Below, in pieces: positions 47,901-57,189 of a DNA stretch of 64,000 nt (positions are counted from its first letter, which is position 1; every line of letters begins with the position of its first letter). The stretch is from Cervus elaphus. Taxonomy: Eukaryota > Chordata > Mammalia > Artiodactyla > Cervidae. The notes under the pieces were generated by a model that worked only from the letters and a program-made list of their open reading frames with translations, made no database searches and was not told the origin of the DNA. The position numbers and the translations under genes were made by a program. The stretch lies in contig NC_057820.1 in the NCBI RefSeq assembly GCF_910594005.1, forward strand, positions 935,001 to 999,000. The letters are read 5' to 3'.

Positions 47901-48359
47901 AGGGACCTCCCAGTCCTGTTGTGACGCACAGGGGCCAGGGCTAGTCACGGGTGGTGACCCAGGGGCGCCCCGACTAGCTGAGTGCTGTTGGTGACCCACC
48001 GGCAACCCCCAGTCAGGTGAGGGGAACCTCCGCCCAGGCCCCCTGAGCCGCCGTAAGGGGCCCACCTGTCGGGTCTGTGACCGCTGGGCGGCCTTGCGAG
48101 GCCCTCGGCGTCTTCGGGCTTCCGGCGCCTCCCGTCGGCCGTGCGCTTGCGTCCGAGGCTCCAACGCGCAGGGGGTGGAGGGCTGGCGACGAGAGACCGC
48201 GTCAGAGCGAGGTGGCCTGGGACTCCCGCCCAGGACCCCCGTCCAGACCCCGCCCGCCGCGCGCCCGCCCGGGAGCACCCGGCGCGCGGCCCGACCTCAC
48301 CTGGCGTCGTTGTCGCGACGGTTCTCGTACCCGGCGGGGCTTCGCGGCCTGTAGGCCAT
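35985..48359 (-). CDS. SLBP: Histone stem-loop-binding protein, complete, 275 aa
   Basis: SLBP binds the conserved stem-loop at the 3' end of replication-dependent histone mRNAs and drives their processing, export and translation in S phase. Coding exons on the minus strand are 48301-48359, 48066-48182, 43517-43621, 40955-41014, 40516-40653, 39820-39969, 38262-38343 and 35985-36101 (828 nt with stop). All splice sites are GT/AG and phases are continuous. Visible landmarks: SFTTPEGP at residues 59-66, the cyclin-kinase degron with Thr61/Thr62; the RNA-binding domain at about residues 129-200, with DESVLMRRQKQINYGK and HPKTPNKFKKYSRRSW, Thr171 in TPNK being the phosphorylated residue; and an acidic C-terminus ending LRDFSAMS. 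Compared with human (270 aa as I recall) there are five extra residues in exon 7. The start ATG sits in a CpG island. The gene lies head-to-tail with TMEM129 upstream. No damage seen. Confidence 0.97.
36102..38261 (-). other. SLBP: SLBP intron 7
   Basis: Contains one Bov-tA (37508-37697) and otherwise unique-looking sequence. Confidence 0.8.
37508..37697 (-). mobile_element. Bov-tA SINE in SLBP intron 7
   Basis: CACTTCAGTCATGTCTGACTT at the tail side, CAGGCAAGAATACTAGAGTG in the middle, and GAGCCTCTGGGAAAGCCCC at the head side. Confidence 0.95.
39083..39280 (-). mobile_element. Bov-tA SINE in SLBP intron 6
   Basis: GCTGTTCAGTCACTAAGTCA to GAGCCAACTGGGAAGCCCC, reversed. Confidence 0.95.
39362..39552 (-). 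mobile_element. Second Bov-tA SINE in SLBP intron 6
   Basis: GCTGTTTAGTCCCTAAGTCA to CACTGAGCCGCC, reversed, slightly truncated at the head. It lies only about 80 bp from the previous copy in the same orientation. Confidence 0.9.
39820..40653 (-). CDS. SLBP: SLBP exons 5 and 6, the RNA-binding domain
   Basis: Exon 5 (40516-40653) carries the first helix region ETDESVLMRRQKQINYGK and NTIAYDRYIKEVPR. Exon 6 (39820-39969) carries HPKTPNKFKKYSRRSWDQQI and LWKVALHFWDPPAEE. The junction codon is AG|G. Conservation with human is nearly complete, with isolated conservative changes (for example Ile to Val in the HPKTP lead-in). Confidence 0.95.
41779..41990 (+). mobile_element. Bov-tA SINE in SLBP intron 3
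   Basis: GGGATTCCCTGGTGGCTCAG, GGAGTTCAATCCCTGGGTCG, ending GAGTCGGACATGACTAAGCG and CACTTTCACTTTCAG. Confidence 0.95.
42338..42462 (+). mobile_element. CHR-type SINE in SLBP intron 3
   Basis: GGGGCTCCACAGTCCAGTGG head, GGTTCAATCCCTGGTCAGGG box, short A-rich tail. Confidence 0.85.
44742..45075 (+). mobile_element. BovB 3' end in SLBP intron 2
   Basis: GACTCTTGAGAGTCCCTTGG, then CCACCTGATGTGAAGAGCCG and GGAAGCCTGGCGTGCTGCAG. Confidence 0.95.
45598..46845 (+). mobile_element. BovB LINE, RT-domain fragment in SLBP intron 2
   Basis: Begins GATGCCAAAGAATGTTC and contains a decayed reverse-transcriptase region (NNLRCADDTT, where the YADD tyrosine is replaced by cysteine). It ends with the BovB tail CATGGGGTCGCAAGAGC. 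Several frameshifts and stops. Confidence 0.95.
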
Positions 48360-48960
48360 GGCGACGCAGCGGGCGGGCTCCTAGGGTCCGGTGGCGCGGG
48401 AAGCAGACGCGAGTCTCTCTCAGCGAGGCGCTGACTGACGCGCGCGCCCCGCCCCCAACCGTATTTATCAGGCGACGCCCCGCCCCCGGGCTCCCGCGCG
48501 CGCCGCGCCGGGCGAGACCATCGGGCCGGGGCCCAGGGGTAGCCCCTCGGCAGCGCGCGCCGCGCAAGCTGCCCAGGCCGGGGCGGCCGCCGTGAAACTG
48601 CTGCCCCGCGCACTGCCGTCCGGGCGGCGAAGGGGTTCCGCCGGGGAGACTGAGGCGAGGCCCTAAGAAAAGGTTGTCCCCTCCGCCATGGAGGCGGCCG
48701 GTCCGCCGGGACGCTCGATGCTGATTGGCCGCGCCTTCGCGGGCGGGGTAGGGGTATTGGCGGGAGATTCGGCGGCAGGCGACACGGTCGCGCCGAGGGG
48801 GCAAAGGACGCGCCTCCAATTGGCCTAGCCCAGGTTTGGGGCGCTCTCCGATTGGTCGGCACGGCGGGACTTTGTCCGCGCTGGCGGGAACCCGGAACCC
48901 GGAAGGGGAGGCGGCCTCGGGCTGCGGGCTTCGCGCCCCGAAAAGTCTGTGGTAACTCGC
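48360..48960 (-). promoter_or_regulatory. SLBP: SLBP promoter CpG island
   Basis: CpG-dense region extending up from the start codon. CCAAT-type ATTGG boxes lie at 48724-48728, 48755-48759, 48819-48823 and 48851-48855. E2F-like TTGGCGGGA is at 48756-48764 and TGGCGGGAA at 48882-48890. This fits a cell-cycle-linked housekeeping promoter. The exact start site is not determined. Confidence 0.65.
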
Positions 48961-48975
48961 TGCCGGCGTCAGATG

Positions 48976-49213
48976 CCCAGACCTGTGAGCCTATGTCACG
49001 TTGTTCACACACACACACACACACACACACACAACCTGTGAGCCGACGTCACGTTCTTCACAGACACACACAATCTGTGAGCCTATGTCACGTTCTTCAC
49101 ACACACACAACCTGTGAGCCTATGTCACGTTGTTCACACACACACACACACCTGTGAGCCTACGTCACGTTCTTCACAGACACACACACAACCTGTGAGC
49201 CTATGTCACGTTC

Positions 49214-49256
<43 letters not shown>

Positions 49257-49323
49257 CCTGTGGGCCTACGTCACGTTCTTCACAGACACACACACACAAC
49301 CTGAGAGCCTATGTCACGTTCTT

Positions 49324-49358
<35 letters not shown>

Positions 49359-49436
49359 CCTGTGGGCCTACATCACATCTTCACACACACACACACACCC
49401 TGTGGGCCTACGTCATCACATTCTTCACACACACAC
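48976..49436. repeat. Compound satellite: ten CCTGTGAGCCTAYGTCACGTTCTTC units separated by (CA)n
   Basis: Ten copies of a 27-bp module begin near 48981, 49034, 49070, 49109, 49151, 49192, 49256, 49301, 49358 and 49398. Each is followed by a CA run of 4 to about 20 repeats. Many modules carry TACGTCACG or TATGTCACG, which resembles the cAMP-response half-site. It lies 0.6 kb upstream of the SLBP start. Confidence 0.95.
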
Positions 49437-49526
49437 ATACCCCTTCCCTTCCCTCCCTCCCTCACTGGGCCGGACCCTTGGCCAGTCTCCATGCATTAGG
49501 TGGTGATGCTTGTGTGCAAATAGATA

Positions 49527-50095
49527 AGAGACTTGGGTTCAATCCCAGGGTTGGGAAGATCTCCTAGAGAAGGCAATGGCAACCCACTCCTGTATTCTTG
49601 CCTGGGAATGCCCTCCCATGGGCAGAGGAGCCTGGAGGGCTACAGCCCACGTTTTAGGGAAAAGCCAATTCTGACTCCATGCTGGAACTGTTTGACAATC
49701 ATACATAAACCCTGGCTCAGAGAATCCTGCTTTTCTGCCTGACTCTAAAGTGCCTTTGTTCAGAACCCTGTCCACCTGTAGATGGCAGGAAGAAATTAAC
49801 ATATACCCTGCCTGAGGTTTGCAATTCTAGGAAACATTTGCAAGATTATTGGCCTTTTTACTATTCCCTCACCTCCCCGTCTCTGACCTATGAAAGAATC
49901 TGGCATCCAGACCCCAATGACATGGTTCTTTTGAGACAGTCTGCCATCTTCTCAGTCAGCCGGCTCTCAGAATAAAGTATTCCTTGCCTCAACACCTCGT
50001 CTGAGTCACTGGCCTGCAGTGCAGCGAGCAGAGCGAGCTTGGACTCCGTAACACATGAGGTCGCAAAGTCAGACATGACTTAGTGACTAAACTAT
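49527..50095 (+). mobile_element. Bov-tA SINE split by an LTR insertion
   Basis: Left part (TGGGTTCAATCCCAGGGTTGG to GGCTACAGCCCA, ending about 49650) and right part (CATGAGGTCGCAAAGTCAGACATGACTTAG, from about 50053) join as one Bov-tA. About 400 bp of foreign sequence lies between them. Confidence 0.9.
49651..50052 (+). mobile_element. Solitary LTR of an endogenous retrovirus
   Basis: About 400 bp with an AATAAA signal (CTCTCAGAATAAAGTATTCC near 49970) and a U5-like end (CGAGCTTGGACTCCGTAACA). It has no internal coding region. It interrupts a Bov-tA, which fixes its edges. The 5' TG dinucleotide seems mutated, and I could not define the target duplication. Confidence 0.7.
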
Positions 50096-50600
50096 CAGAG
50101 GACTATAGTGAAAAGAAAATCAAGTATCTCCAAGATATAAAAAATTCCAGTCCACTGGCTTTCAGTGGGTCGTGTGTACTTCATAAACATGTTCAGGGTC
50201 CAGCAGCAGCATAAGGGAGAGGGAGCTTGTGCTGTTGTGGAGCTCCCCCCAGCCAAGCGGCTGCACCACCAGGCTCCGCGTGGGACACAGCAGCAAGCAC
50301 ACAGCTGGAGGCCTCGCCCAGCAGGGCTCACCACCTTGGATCACCAGGGTCCCTCACATGGGCCCCTGCATCTGCAGCATGTGTATGCCAACCCCCACTC
50401 CCACCCCCCTGGACCCATCCACAAAGGTTTCCTGGAAGTGAGCTTTTTGAGACCCCAGCTAGAATATCAGGGGAAGATTCATGAAGAGTCTGCCTCCCTT
50501 TATTCTGAAGAAAACATGCACATTAAAGTGGCCACTTCTAAGATGGCCTGGCCCCAACTGTTTGAATACCAGGAAAAACAAAATATTGATAACTTCATAC
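50096..50600. other. Spacer between SLBP upstream region and TMEM129 3' end
   Basis: No recognised feature. Candidate AATAAA (minus) at 50504-50499 could be an alternative TMEM129 end. Confidence 0.4.
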
Positions 50601-51880
50601 TAACATTTTATTCAATAGCATATCACTTTGCTACAATAGATATATCTTTATAAAACTAAGTAACCTTCTCTTCTAGAAAAGACAACCCCAGGCCTGGCTC
50701 TCCCTTGCCAAGGTTTGAAATTCCAGGCTGAGGCCGGGCATGGCTCCTGGCTGCCCTTCTGATGGCTGTCCCCTGCGGGTGCCCCCAGAAGACCATGAAT
50801 CTGGGCTTGCTCACTTCCAAATCCCTGGGCTTGGTGTAGCCTCGGGCGAGTTGAGCCAGCTGATTCCATCTAACCTGCTTAGAAGGACCAAGTTTAGGAG
50901 GCTTAGGGCCCCGCCAACAGCCACATTCAGAGTTGTACCCAGGAGCCTAACACTTTCCTCCCTGCACCCCACCTCACCACCAAGAACTGGGAAGACGGCT
51001 GTCATTGCCTTGACTGCGGGGCACATCCCTTCTGAAGTGGGTGGGCCTGTGGGGAGCCTCATGCTGGGCCCCCACCATCTTGCTGTCTGGACACAAGATG
51101 TTGCCGTGCAACCAGGAGTCTGAGACAGCCCATTCCCTGGACTCGCAGGAGCACCAGAAGGCACGTGGTCACAGGCCCCTCAAAGGGGTGGGTAGCCCCA
51201 CATGCACTCGGCTAAGGGAAAAGCAGGTGAAAACAGCCCCTGATGGAAAGCCTGAGGAGGCCTTGGGTAGGGGGCAGATAGGGGCCACCCCCCCACAGGA
51301 GGGCGCTCTTGGCTGGCTGTGATCACCAGGAGATCCTGGGCAATGCTCGGGTGCCCTCCACCACCAGGCTCTGCACCAAGTCCTCAGAGTGGCCTCATGG
51401 GGAGTGGAGGGCGTCCATGCCACAGGGCCAGCAGCCAGCCTGGGGACGGAAGCATGACAGACTGCAGTCTTAGACAAATTCAGGTCTGTCGTGTAATTGA
51501 GGAGCAGTTAAGACTTTTGTGCCCCATACATTTAAGGCAAGTGGCTAGGTTAGGGTCATCTGGGGCTGACCAAGGGGTCGCCCAGACACAGCTTGGGGGC
51601 CCCAGAATGCTCTGGAGATGGATCCAACACCATGTTCTGCGTGCCCAGCACTGACCCCTAGTCGGAAGAACACAGAGTGAAGGAGGCAGAGGTGCTGAAG
51701 ACCACCCCGCTGCCAGGGACAGAACTCCAGCAGAAAGATTCTGCCGAAACCGCAGCCGGGCCCTTCTGCAGCCTCGGGCACCAATGAGTCGCCGCACCGA
51801 AGAGCCACCCACGGCAGCACCGAGGAGGGCCCAGAGGCCCATCTGCCCCTGCAGGCGGCTGCAGGGTCCCCCCAGGGGGC
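50600..51880 (-). other. TMEM129: TMEM129 3' UTR (inferred)
   Basis: Sequence following the TMEM129 stop (51883-51881) down to AATAAA on the minus strand at 50622-50617 (context TTGAATAAAATG). The extent is inferred from the hexamer, not from transcripts. Confidence 0.55.
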
Positions 51881-52129
51881 TCAGCGCACGGCGCACACGT
51901 CCAGGATGCAAAAGCGCGCGCGGCAGGTGGGGCAGGGCACGCGGCTGGCCAGCCAGGTGTCGGGGCGCTGCGGGTCCTGGCGGCTGGCGAACCACTTGCC
52001 CATGCAGGTGAGACACCACATGGGGCGGCAGTAGCACTGCTGGCACTCGCCCTCGGCCGCCGCCTGGCAGGTCTTCACCAGCTTCACGCTGGCCCGAGTC
52101 TGCATGCAGCCGATGCATGCCTCCAGGTC
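51881..52129 (-). CDS. TMEM129: TMEM129 last exon, RING-C2 domain
   Basis: Encodes residues 281-362 from DLEACIGCMQTRASVK to the C-terminus. The zinc-ligand pattern CIGC, CQQCYCRPMWCLTC and CPTCRARFC is intact. Confidence 0.95.
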   Translation of the reverse strand, partial: DLEACIGCMQTRASVKLVKTCQAAAEGECQQCYCRPMWCLTCMGKWFASRQDPQRPDTWLASRVPCPTCRARFCILDVCAVR

Positions 52130-54934
52130 CTGCAGGCAGGCCAGGTGGTCAGAGGAAGCCTGGTCGGGCCTCCCTGGGGATGGGGCTCCTGACCCACCCC
52201 AGGAGAGGCAGTTCATGGCGGCCTAGCTGTGGGAACCCACCTCCCCTGCCCAGCCCCCTACCTGGCTGCTGGGGACCGAGTAGGCCGGGTTGACCTCCAC
52301 CAGGGAGGCGAAGGTCTCCAGGAAGAGGTCGCCCAGGCTCTGGTGGATGACCACGTTGGCCGCGCTGCGGATGGGCGCCCGGAGCTTCTCACACAGCTCG
52401 CCGTATTCCGTGGAGTTCAGCCTGTAGAGGTGGGTGCTGCTGGGCGGGGACCACTAGAGATGGCCGTGGGGCCAGAGCCCACTGACCCAGTACTGCTCAC
52501 GGGCCTCTCCTCAGGATGTGGGGAGGGGCACAGAGGGCGGGAGAACTGCAGCTACGGCAGAGGGCTTGGCCCTCGGCAGGTTCAGGCCAAGTCGGGTCCA
52601 GGAGGGGCAGGCATGCCCGCCACAGCCTGAACTAGACAGAAGCACCTTGGCCCCGGCCCAGGGAGCCACCAAGCCTCTGTCCTATACAGTGGCCCCCAAA
52701 CACCCCCAGTGGGCTCCTCCCGAGACGCCGGGAAGACAGCTCAGGGCAGGCTGGGAAGAAAGGGGAAACGCAGAGGACCTGAGGGAGGGGCACTCCAGAG
52801 GGAGCAGCTCCCACCCACCCCGCCCCCTGGAGCAACACAAAGAGCAGACCAAGGGCACAGCCACCCCAGCGACCCCAGCCGCAGGCCCGCCTACCGGATG
52901 TCGAAGGCCTGCACGGCAGGGTTGGCGCTGGCCACGCGAATGGTGAGGAGCTGCACGGGCAGGTTCGAGTCTGGGGAGAGGTCGTGCTGCTGGGACTCTG
53001 TCACGGTCAGGTGCACGTCCTGCTGCTGGGCCACGTGCACGCGGTACGTGGTCACCTTCATCACCCACGTGTCCGTCACGATCACCCGGGCACCTGGCAC
53101 CCCCGTGGCAAACTTGTCAATCCGCCGGAACTCCGTATTCACGGAGGAAGCCACTGCCCGCCAGCCCGACCGTGGAAGGGCATAGAGGGCCAGGGTGCGG
53201 GCCAGGGGGTGGCGGGCCCACCGGTCCCGGGACCAGTAGTAGATCAGGGTGCAGGCGATAGCGGGCAGCATCAACGCTAGCAGGAGGAAGGCCCGCCAGG
53301 TTTCCGGGGTCTGGCTGGGGTAGTAGAGCTGCTTTTCCGAGGCTGCGAAGCACATGCCCACATAGTAGCCTAAAAGGGATGGGGCAAGCTTCAGCAGAGG
53401 TTGGGACTGCCAGGCTGCCAGCCTCCCCAGGTCATGTCCACAGTGCTATCCCTGTCTCTTGGGGGGGTTCCGGGGAGGCCTCTTCCTTTAATGCCCAGCC
53501 TTGGGTCTGGCCCTCTGCCATGGCCAGCTCCCAGGGCAAGGCCATGGTGCCCCAGGGCAGGTGGGCCTTGCCCAGCTCCATAGCTGACTCAACTGAGTAC
53601 TTGTCCAGTGAGCAGAAAACATTCCCATCTTACTACTTTAGTTTTCTACAAACCACATATAAGTAGAGGAAATAAAATGAGAAAATCCTAGAAAAGCAAA
53701 AAGAAGCACAAGGATCTGGTGTCACCTCATGCAGAGCTGCCCACAGGCCGTCCTAGGCATGGATCTCAGCCTCCGGATCCCGCCTGCTCTGAGGAAGCAG
53801 AGCAGAGTCTGGCCCATCCCAGACCTGGGACGTCCTGTACCAGACAGTAAACGAAGACTGACAAGAGCGTGTCACAGGCACACAGGAGCCAGCTCCAGGC
53901 CCCTGGTGGCCAGATGGGAGCCAATTTGCATGTCAAAATTAACAGACAGTGACCTGCAGGAAAGGTTTAAAGTTGAGAACATAGTAATAAATGCTATTGA
54001 TCAAACTGATACATAATAAGTAACTCATGTGGCAATAAATAACACTTCTCTGAAGTTTCAAAAGGGCTTTTCTAGGACTTCCCAGGTGGTGCAGTGGATA
54101 AAAATCTGCCTGCCAATGCAGAGGACATGGATTTGATTTCTGGTCCAGGAAGATTCCACATGCTGCGGAGCAACTAAGCCCGGGAGCCACAACTACTGAA
54201 ACCTGGGTGCTCCAGGGCCTGCAACAGAGCATCTCCCAACAGCGCAACAGTGAAGACCCAGCACATCCATGAATAAAATTATATTTTTTTAAAAAAGGCT
54301 GGGGGTGGGGGTGGGGGCCTTCCCTAGTGTTCAGTGGCAAAGATCCAGCCTGCCAATGCAGGAGATGCGGGTTCTATCCCTGGGTCAGGAAGATCCCCTG
54401 GAGGCGGAAATGACACTCGACTGCCGTCACCCTCTCTGCCTGCCATTCCCGCACCCACCTTCCAAGGAGTGGGATAGGCCACCCCTAGGGGCATCAGTTA
54501 ACTCATACCTCGACTCGAGGGACCTGTCCCCGAGAGCCAGCTCACCACCTGCCCCAGTAAGCAGAGCACCGCTTCCCCAGGGTTCTGGGCCCGCCTCTCT
54601 GCCGGGTAGCTGCAAGGGGCAGCACTTCCCCGAGCACACGGGCGCTCAGCCCGCTGCCTCGGCTTTCCAGCACGGGAGGCCGCCCCCGTCCCTCCCGCTC
54701 CGGGTCCCGGAGGTGGGCCCTGGGCTTACCGAGGGGCAGCAGTGAGTGGCACAGCAGCGTGGCGGCCGTGCGGCGCAGGTGATACGGCACGAAGGCGGCG
54801 TCCTCGCTGCCCAGCCAGCCCGACAGCAAGTTCTGAACCGTGAGCCCGGCCGAGTGGAACTCGGTGGGGGTGAACACGAAGCACACGGCGAACACCAGGT
54901 AGGCCAGCGTGAAGGTGACCTCGGGGCTGTCCAT
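51881..54934 (-). CDS. TMEM129: TMEM129, ER-membrane RING E3 ubiquitin ligase, complete, 362 aa
   Basis: TMEM129 ubiquitinates proteins retro-translocated from the ER (ERAD, with Derlin-1 and p97). Exons on the minus strand are 54730-54934, 52895-53369, 52262-52421 and 51881-52129 (1089 nt with stop), with GT/AG borders and phases 1, 2, 0. The protein begins MDSPEVTFTLAYLVFAVCFV. Three membrane segments are visible: residues about 7-27, 57-77 (LLCHSLLPLGYYVGMCF) and 94-114 (LALMLPAIACTLIYYW). A long cytosolic stretch follows (SVNTEFRRIDKFATG, VMKVTTYRVHVAQQQDVHLT), then a C-terminal RING-C2 domain. Length equals the human protein as I recall it. The start lies 0.6 kb from TACC3 exon 1 in the opposite direction, so the two share a CpG promoter. 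No lesion seen. Confidence 0.97.
54069..54297 (+). mobile_element. CHR-type SINE in TMEM129 intron 1
   Basis: AGGACTTCCCAGGTGGTGCAG head, GGATTTGATTTCTGGTCCAGG box, CACAACTACTG body, A/T-rich tail with AATAAA. Confidence 0.9.
54315..54418 (+). mobile_element. Truncated Bov-tA SINE
   Basis: GGGCCTTCCCTAGTGTTCAG to GGAAGATCCCCTGGAGGCGG. The 3' half is missing. Confidence 0.8.
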
Positions 54935-55613
54935 CGCGCCGCCGTCGCCGCGGGGAAACCGGCCCGGCGAGGCCCGCCACCCAGCACAGCGTCCGGGTCC
55001 GGTAGGCGCCCGGTGGCGCGGGGCGCTCTGGGAAACTGAGTCCCTGCCCTCGGGGCACTCGCGGCGCCCTCTGGGAGGTGGAGTTCCGCGGAGTATTTTG
55101 GGAAATGAAGTTCCCGGGCCCCTCGTTCGGCCCCACTTCGCGAGCCAGTTCTCGCGAGGGTTTGGCTCTTCCACACGACCCGCTTGGGGGCGGTGCTGCA
55201 CTCGATCCCATTGCTCAGCTGGGGAAACTGAGACTCGGGGGAGAAGCTCTCGGGCCCTGATTTCCGCGCAGTCCAGGCGCGTCCGCAGCAAAGCCCGGGA
55301 TTCTTGGGCGACGGCTGGCTCCGCAGCCACCATCCACCCGCGTGCGGCCTTTCCTCTAGGCGCATCAGGCCGGCCGCCTTTACTAAGGAATCCGGCGTCC
55401 GCCGCGCCCAGCGTGCCCTCGCCCCGGAAACGAAACCTCCTAGTGGGCGTGGCCTGGCGTTCTGCTTCCCATTGGCTGTCGGCGCCCCGCGCCCCGCCTT
55501 AGCCGCGCGCTGATTGGCGGCTCTCGCCAACCGTCGGTATTTGAATCGGCGGCGGGCTGAGGGGCTCGCGGACTCGGCGCCTCCCACCCTGGGCTCCGTT
55601 CGGCGGCCGACAG
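54935..55613. promoter_or_regulatory. Divergent CpG promoter of TMEM129 (minus) and TACC3 (plus)
   Basis: CpG-dense interval between the TMEM129 start codon and the TACC3 first-exon donor. Near TACC3 it has ATTGG at 55471-55475 and 55513-55517 (NF-Y boxes, 42 bp apart) and TTTGAA at 55540-55545 (CHR-like). TACC3 exon 1 ends at 55613 (CCGACAG|GTAAGG). The start site is probably just after the TTTGAA. Confidence 0.75.
55546..55613 (+). other. TACC3: TACC3 non-coding exon 1 (start approximate)
   Basis: The donor GTAAGG at 55614 is strong and the next acceptor (TTTTCCAG, ending 57188) precedes the start codon by one base. The 5' edge is inferred from the promoter motifs. Confidence 0.6.
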
Positions 55614-57188
55614 GTAAGGGGGCGACGGCGGCAGCGGTGGGGTCCCGGCTCGGGGGTCCGGACATGCCTTTAGCCGGGCCTTAGGGCTCTGTCGGCCTGG
55701 GTCTGCCTGCCGCGCTGGCGACCCCCCCCAGACCCGGGCCTATGCCGCCTCCGGCTCCGCCCTCCTCGCGGTCTGGGCCGTTCTCCCGCCGCTTCCTCCA
55801 GGGTCCCCTCCCGCCTTCCTCATCCCGCCGACCCGGCCGCAACCGGGAGCAGAGCAGATGGGCTCCCGCCCCCGCCTCCCGAGACGCCCGGTGACTCCGA
55901 GCCTGAGTACACGCGCGCTCGCTGCCCTGCGTCCAGCGCTGCCCTCCCGATCCCAGCCCCTCTGGGTGCAGCCCCACCCGGACCCATCGCCGACTCCTGC
56001 TGCACCTGATTCCGCAGACCCCGCTCACCCTAGGTCCCCAGTCCCTCCCCGCCTCCCTGGCCAACCCTCCTCTGCTCAAAAGACTCCTCCTCTTGAGCAG
56101 AAGCCCTCATTATTAGTAGAAGCCAAACTGCGGAGGGCTGCCGTCATTGTTCCCGCACCTTCCCCAGGCCAAGGGGCGTCTGCCGGAAAGCCGTCCTCTA
56201 AGTCTTCTATCCGTCCTGTGTCCTGCAGCCATCCAGCCCCCTCCCCTGTTTACCCAGTTGTTCAGGCCAGACCTCACAGTGAGTGGCCCCGGCTCAGGCT
56301 CATTTTTCCCCTCTCCCCATGCAGTGTGTGAGCCTGCTGCCAAGAGGAGCTGACCAGGCTGCCCCTGACCCAGTGCCAGAGCCTCTGACTCACCCCCTTC
56401 CCTCCTACCCCTCTTGTCCTCCACAGGCAGCCCCTACCCCCAAGCCCTTCGAGGTGGCTTGTCACCCTGACCTCACCTCTTTTTCAAGCCATCCTTTCTC
56501 CCCCTGCCCCAGCCACCTGGCCTCCTCAACCAGTCCCCAGGGTCCCCACCGCCAGCGAATACCTACCTGTAGTGTTCCCGCGAGGCAAATGCTCAGTTCT
56601 CTGGTGACTCCTAAATTGGGAATGCTGTGGCCCTGACCATCATGAGGGCCTCCGGAAGGAGGAATGAGACTCTCCTGGAACCCCCTGGGCCTGACTGGAG
56701 GCCCCTGATGGAGAAACTCAACTCCCCACAGGTGACTCTACACCTGCTGCTTGTTCCCTTCTCCAGCTCCTCCTCGGCCGTGCTGCTGGGCCCTATTACA
56801 TTTCTGTTCTCCACAAACTTGGCAGCTGCTCCACCTGATGAAGGGGCCCAGGCTTCCTCTGCCGCTTCAGTTTCATCACATATCAGCCCTTATCTGTCTC
56901 TGAAGTTTTACCCACAAAGTTCAAGTTGTTTTAATCACCTGAGCCTGCCCGCCTGCCCTGTGAACTGAAGGCTCCTCCGGCTCTTACTCCTGGGAGGTGA
57001 CAGCTCCCCCGGAACAGGATGGGGACTGCCTGGCAGAGGACACACGGCCTGACGTCTGACCCACCTGTGCCGAAGGGGGACATCTCCCTGCAGCACCGTG
57101 GGGCCAACCCTGTCACTGTCACCTATGAGCGTTCAGGCAACAGAGGGTCACTGCCCTCCTCCTGACACCAAACTATCTGCTTTTCCAG
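55614..57188 (+). other. TACC3: TACC3 intron 1
   Basis: GC- and pyrimidine-rich, no repeats recognised. The open frame at 56627-56968 has no recognised similarity. Confidence 0.6.
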
Positions 57189-57189
57189 A

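Larger units (their letters stand above)
43622..48065 (-). other. SLBP: SLBP intron 2 (largest intron)
   Basis: 4.4 kb with two BovB fragments (44742-45075 and 45598-46845). 46850-48060 looks unique. Confidence 0.8.
52896..54729 (-). other. TMEM129: TMEM129 exon 2 plus intron 1
   Basis: Intron 1 (53370-54729) holds two SINE copies (54069-54297 and 54315-54418). Intron 2 (52422-52894) and intron 3 (52130-52261) hold nothing recognised. Confidence 0.7.

Noticed and set aside
47945..49030. 361-codon minus-strand frame
   Set aside because: Runs through SLBP exon 2 (ARWSLGRKRTADGRRRKP) and its promoter without using the splice sites. Only the exon 2 part is real coding.
50165..50653. 162-codon plus-strand frame between SLBP and TMEM129
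   Set aside because: No start context, promoter or similarity recognised. Overlaps the inferred TMEM129 3' end on the opposite strand.
54646..55665. 339-codon minus-strand frame across the TMEM129 start
   Set aside because: It reads TMEM129 exon 1 in a shifted frame and continues through the CpG promoter. The true TMEM129 start is at 54934.
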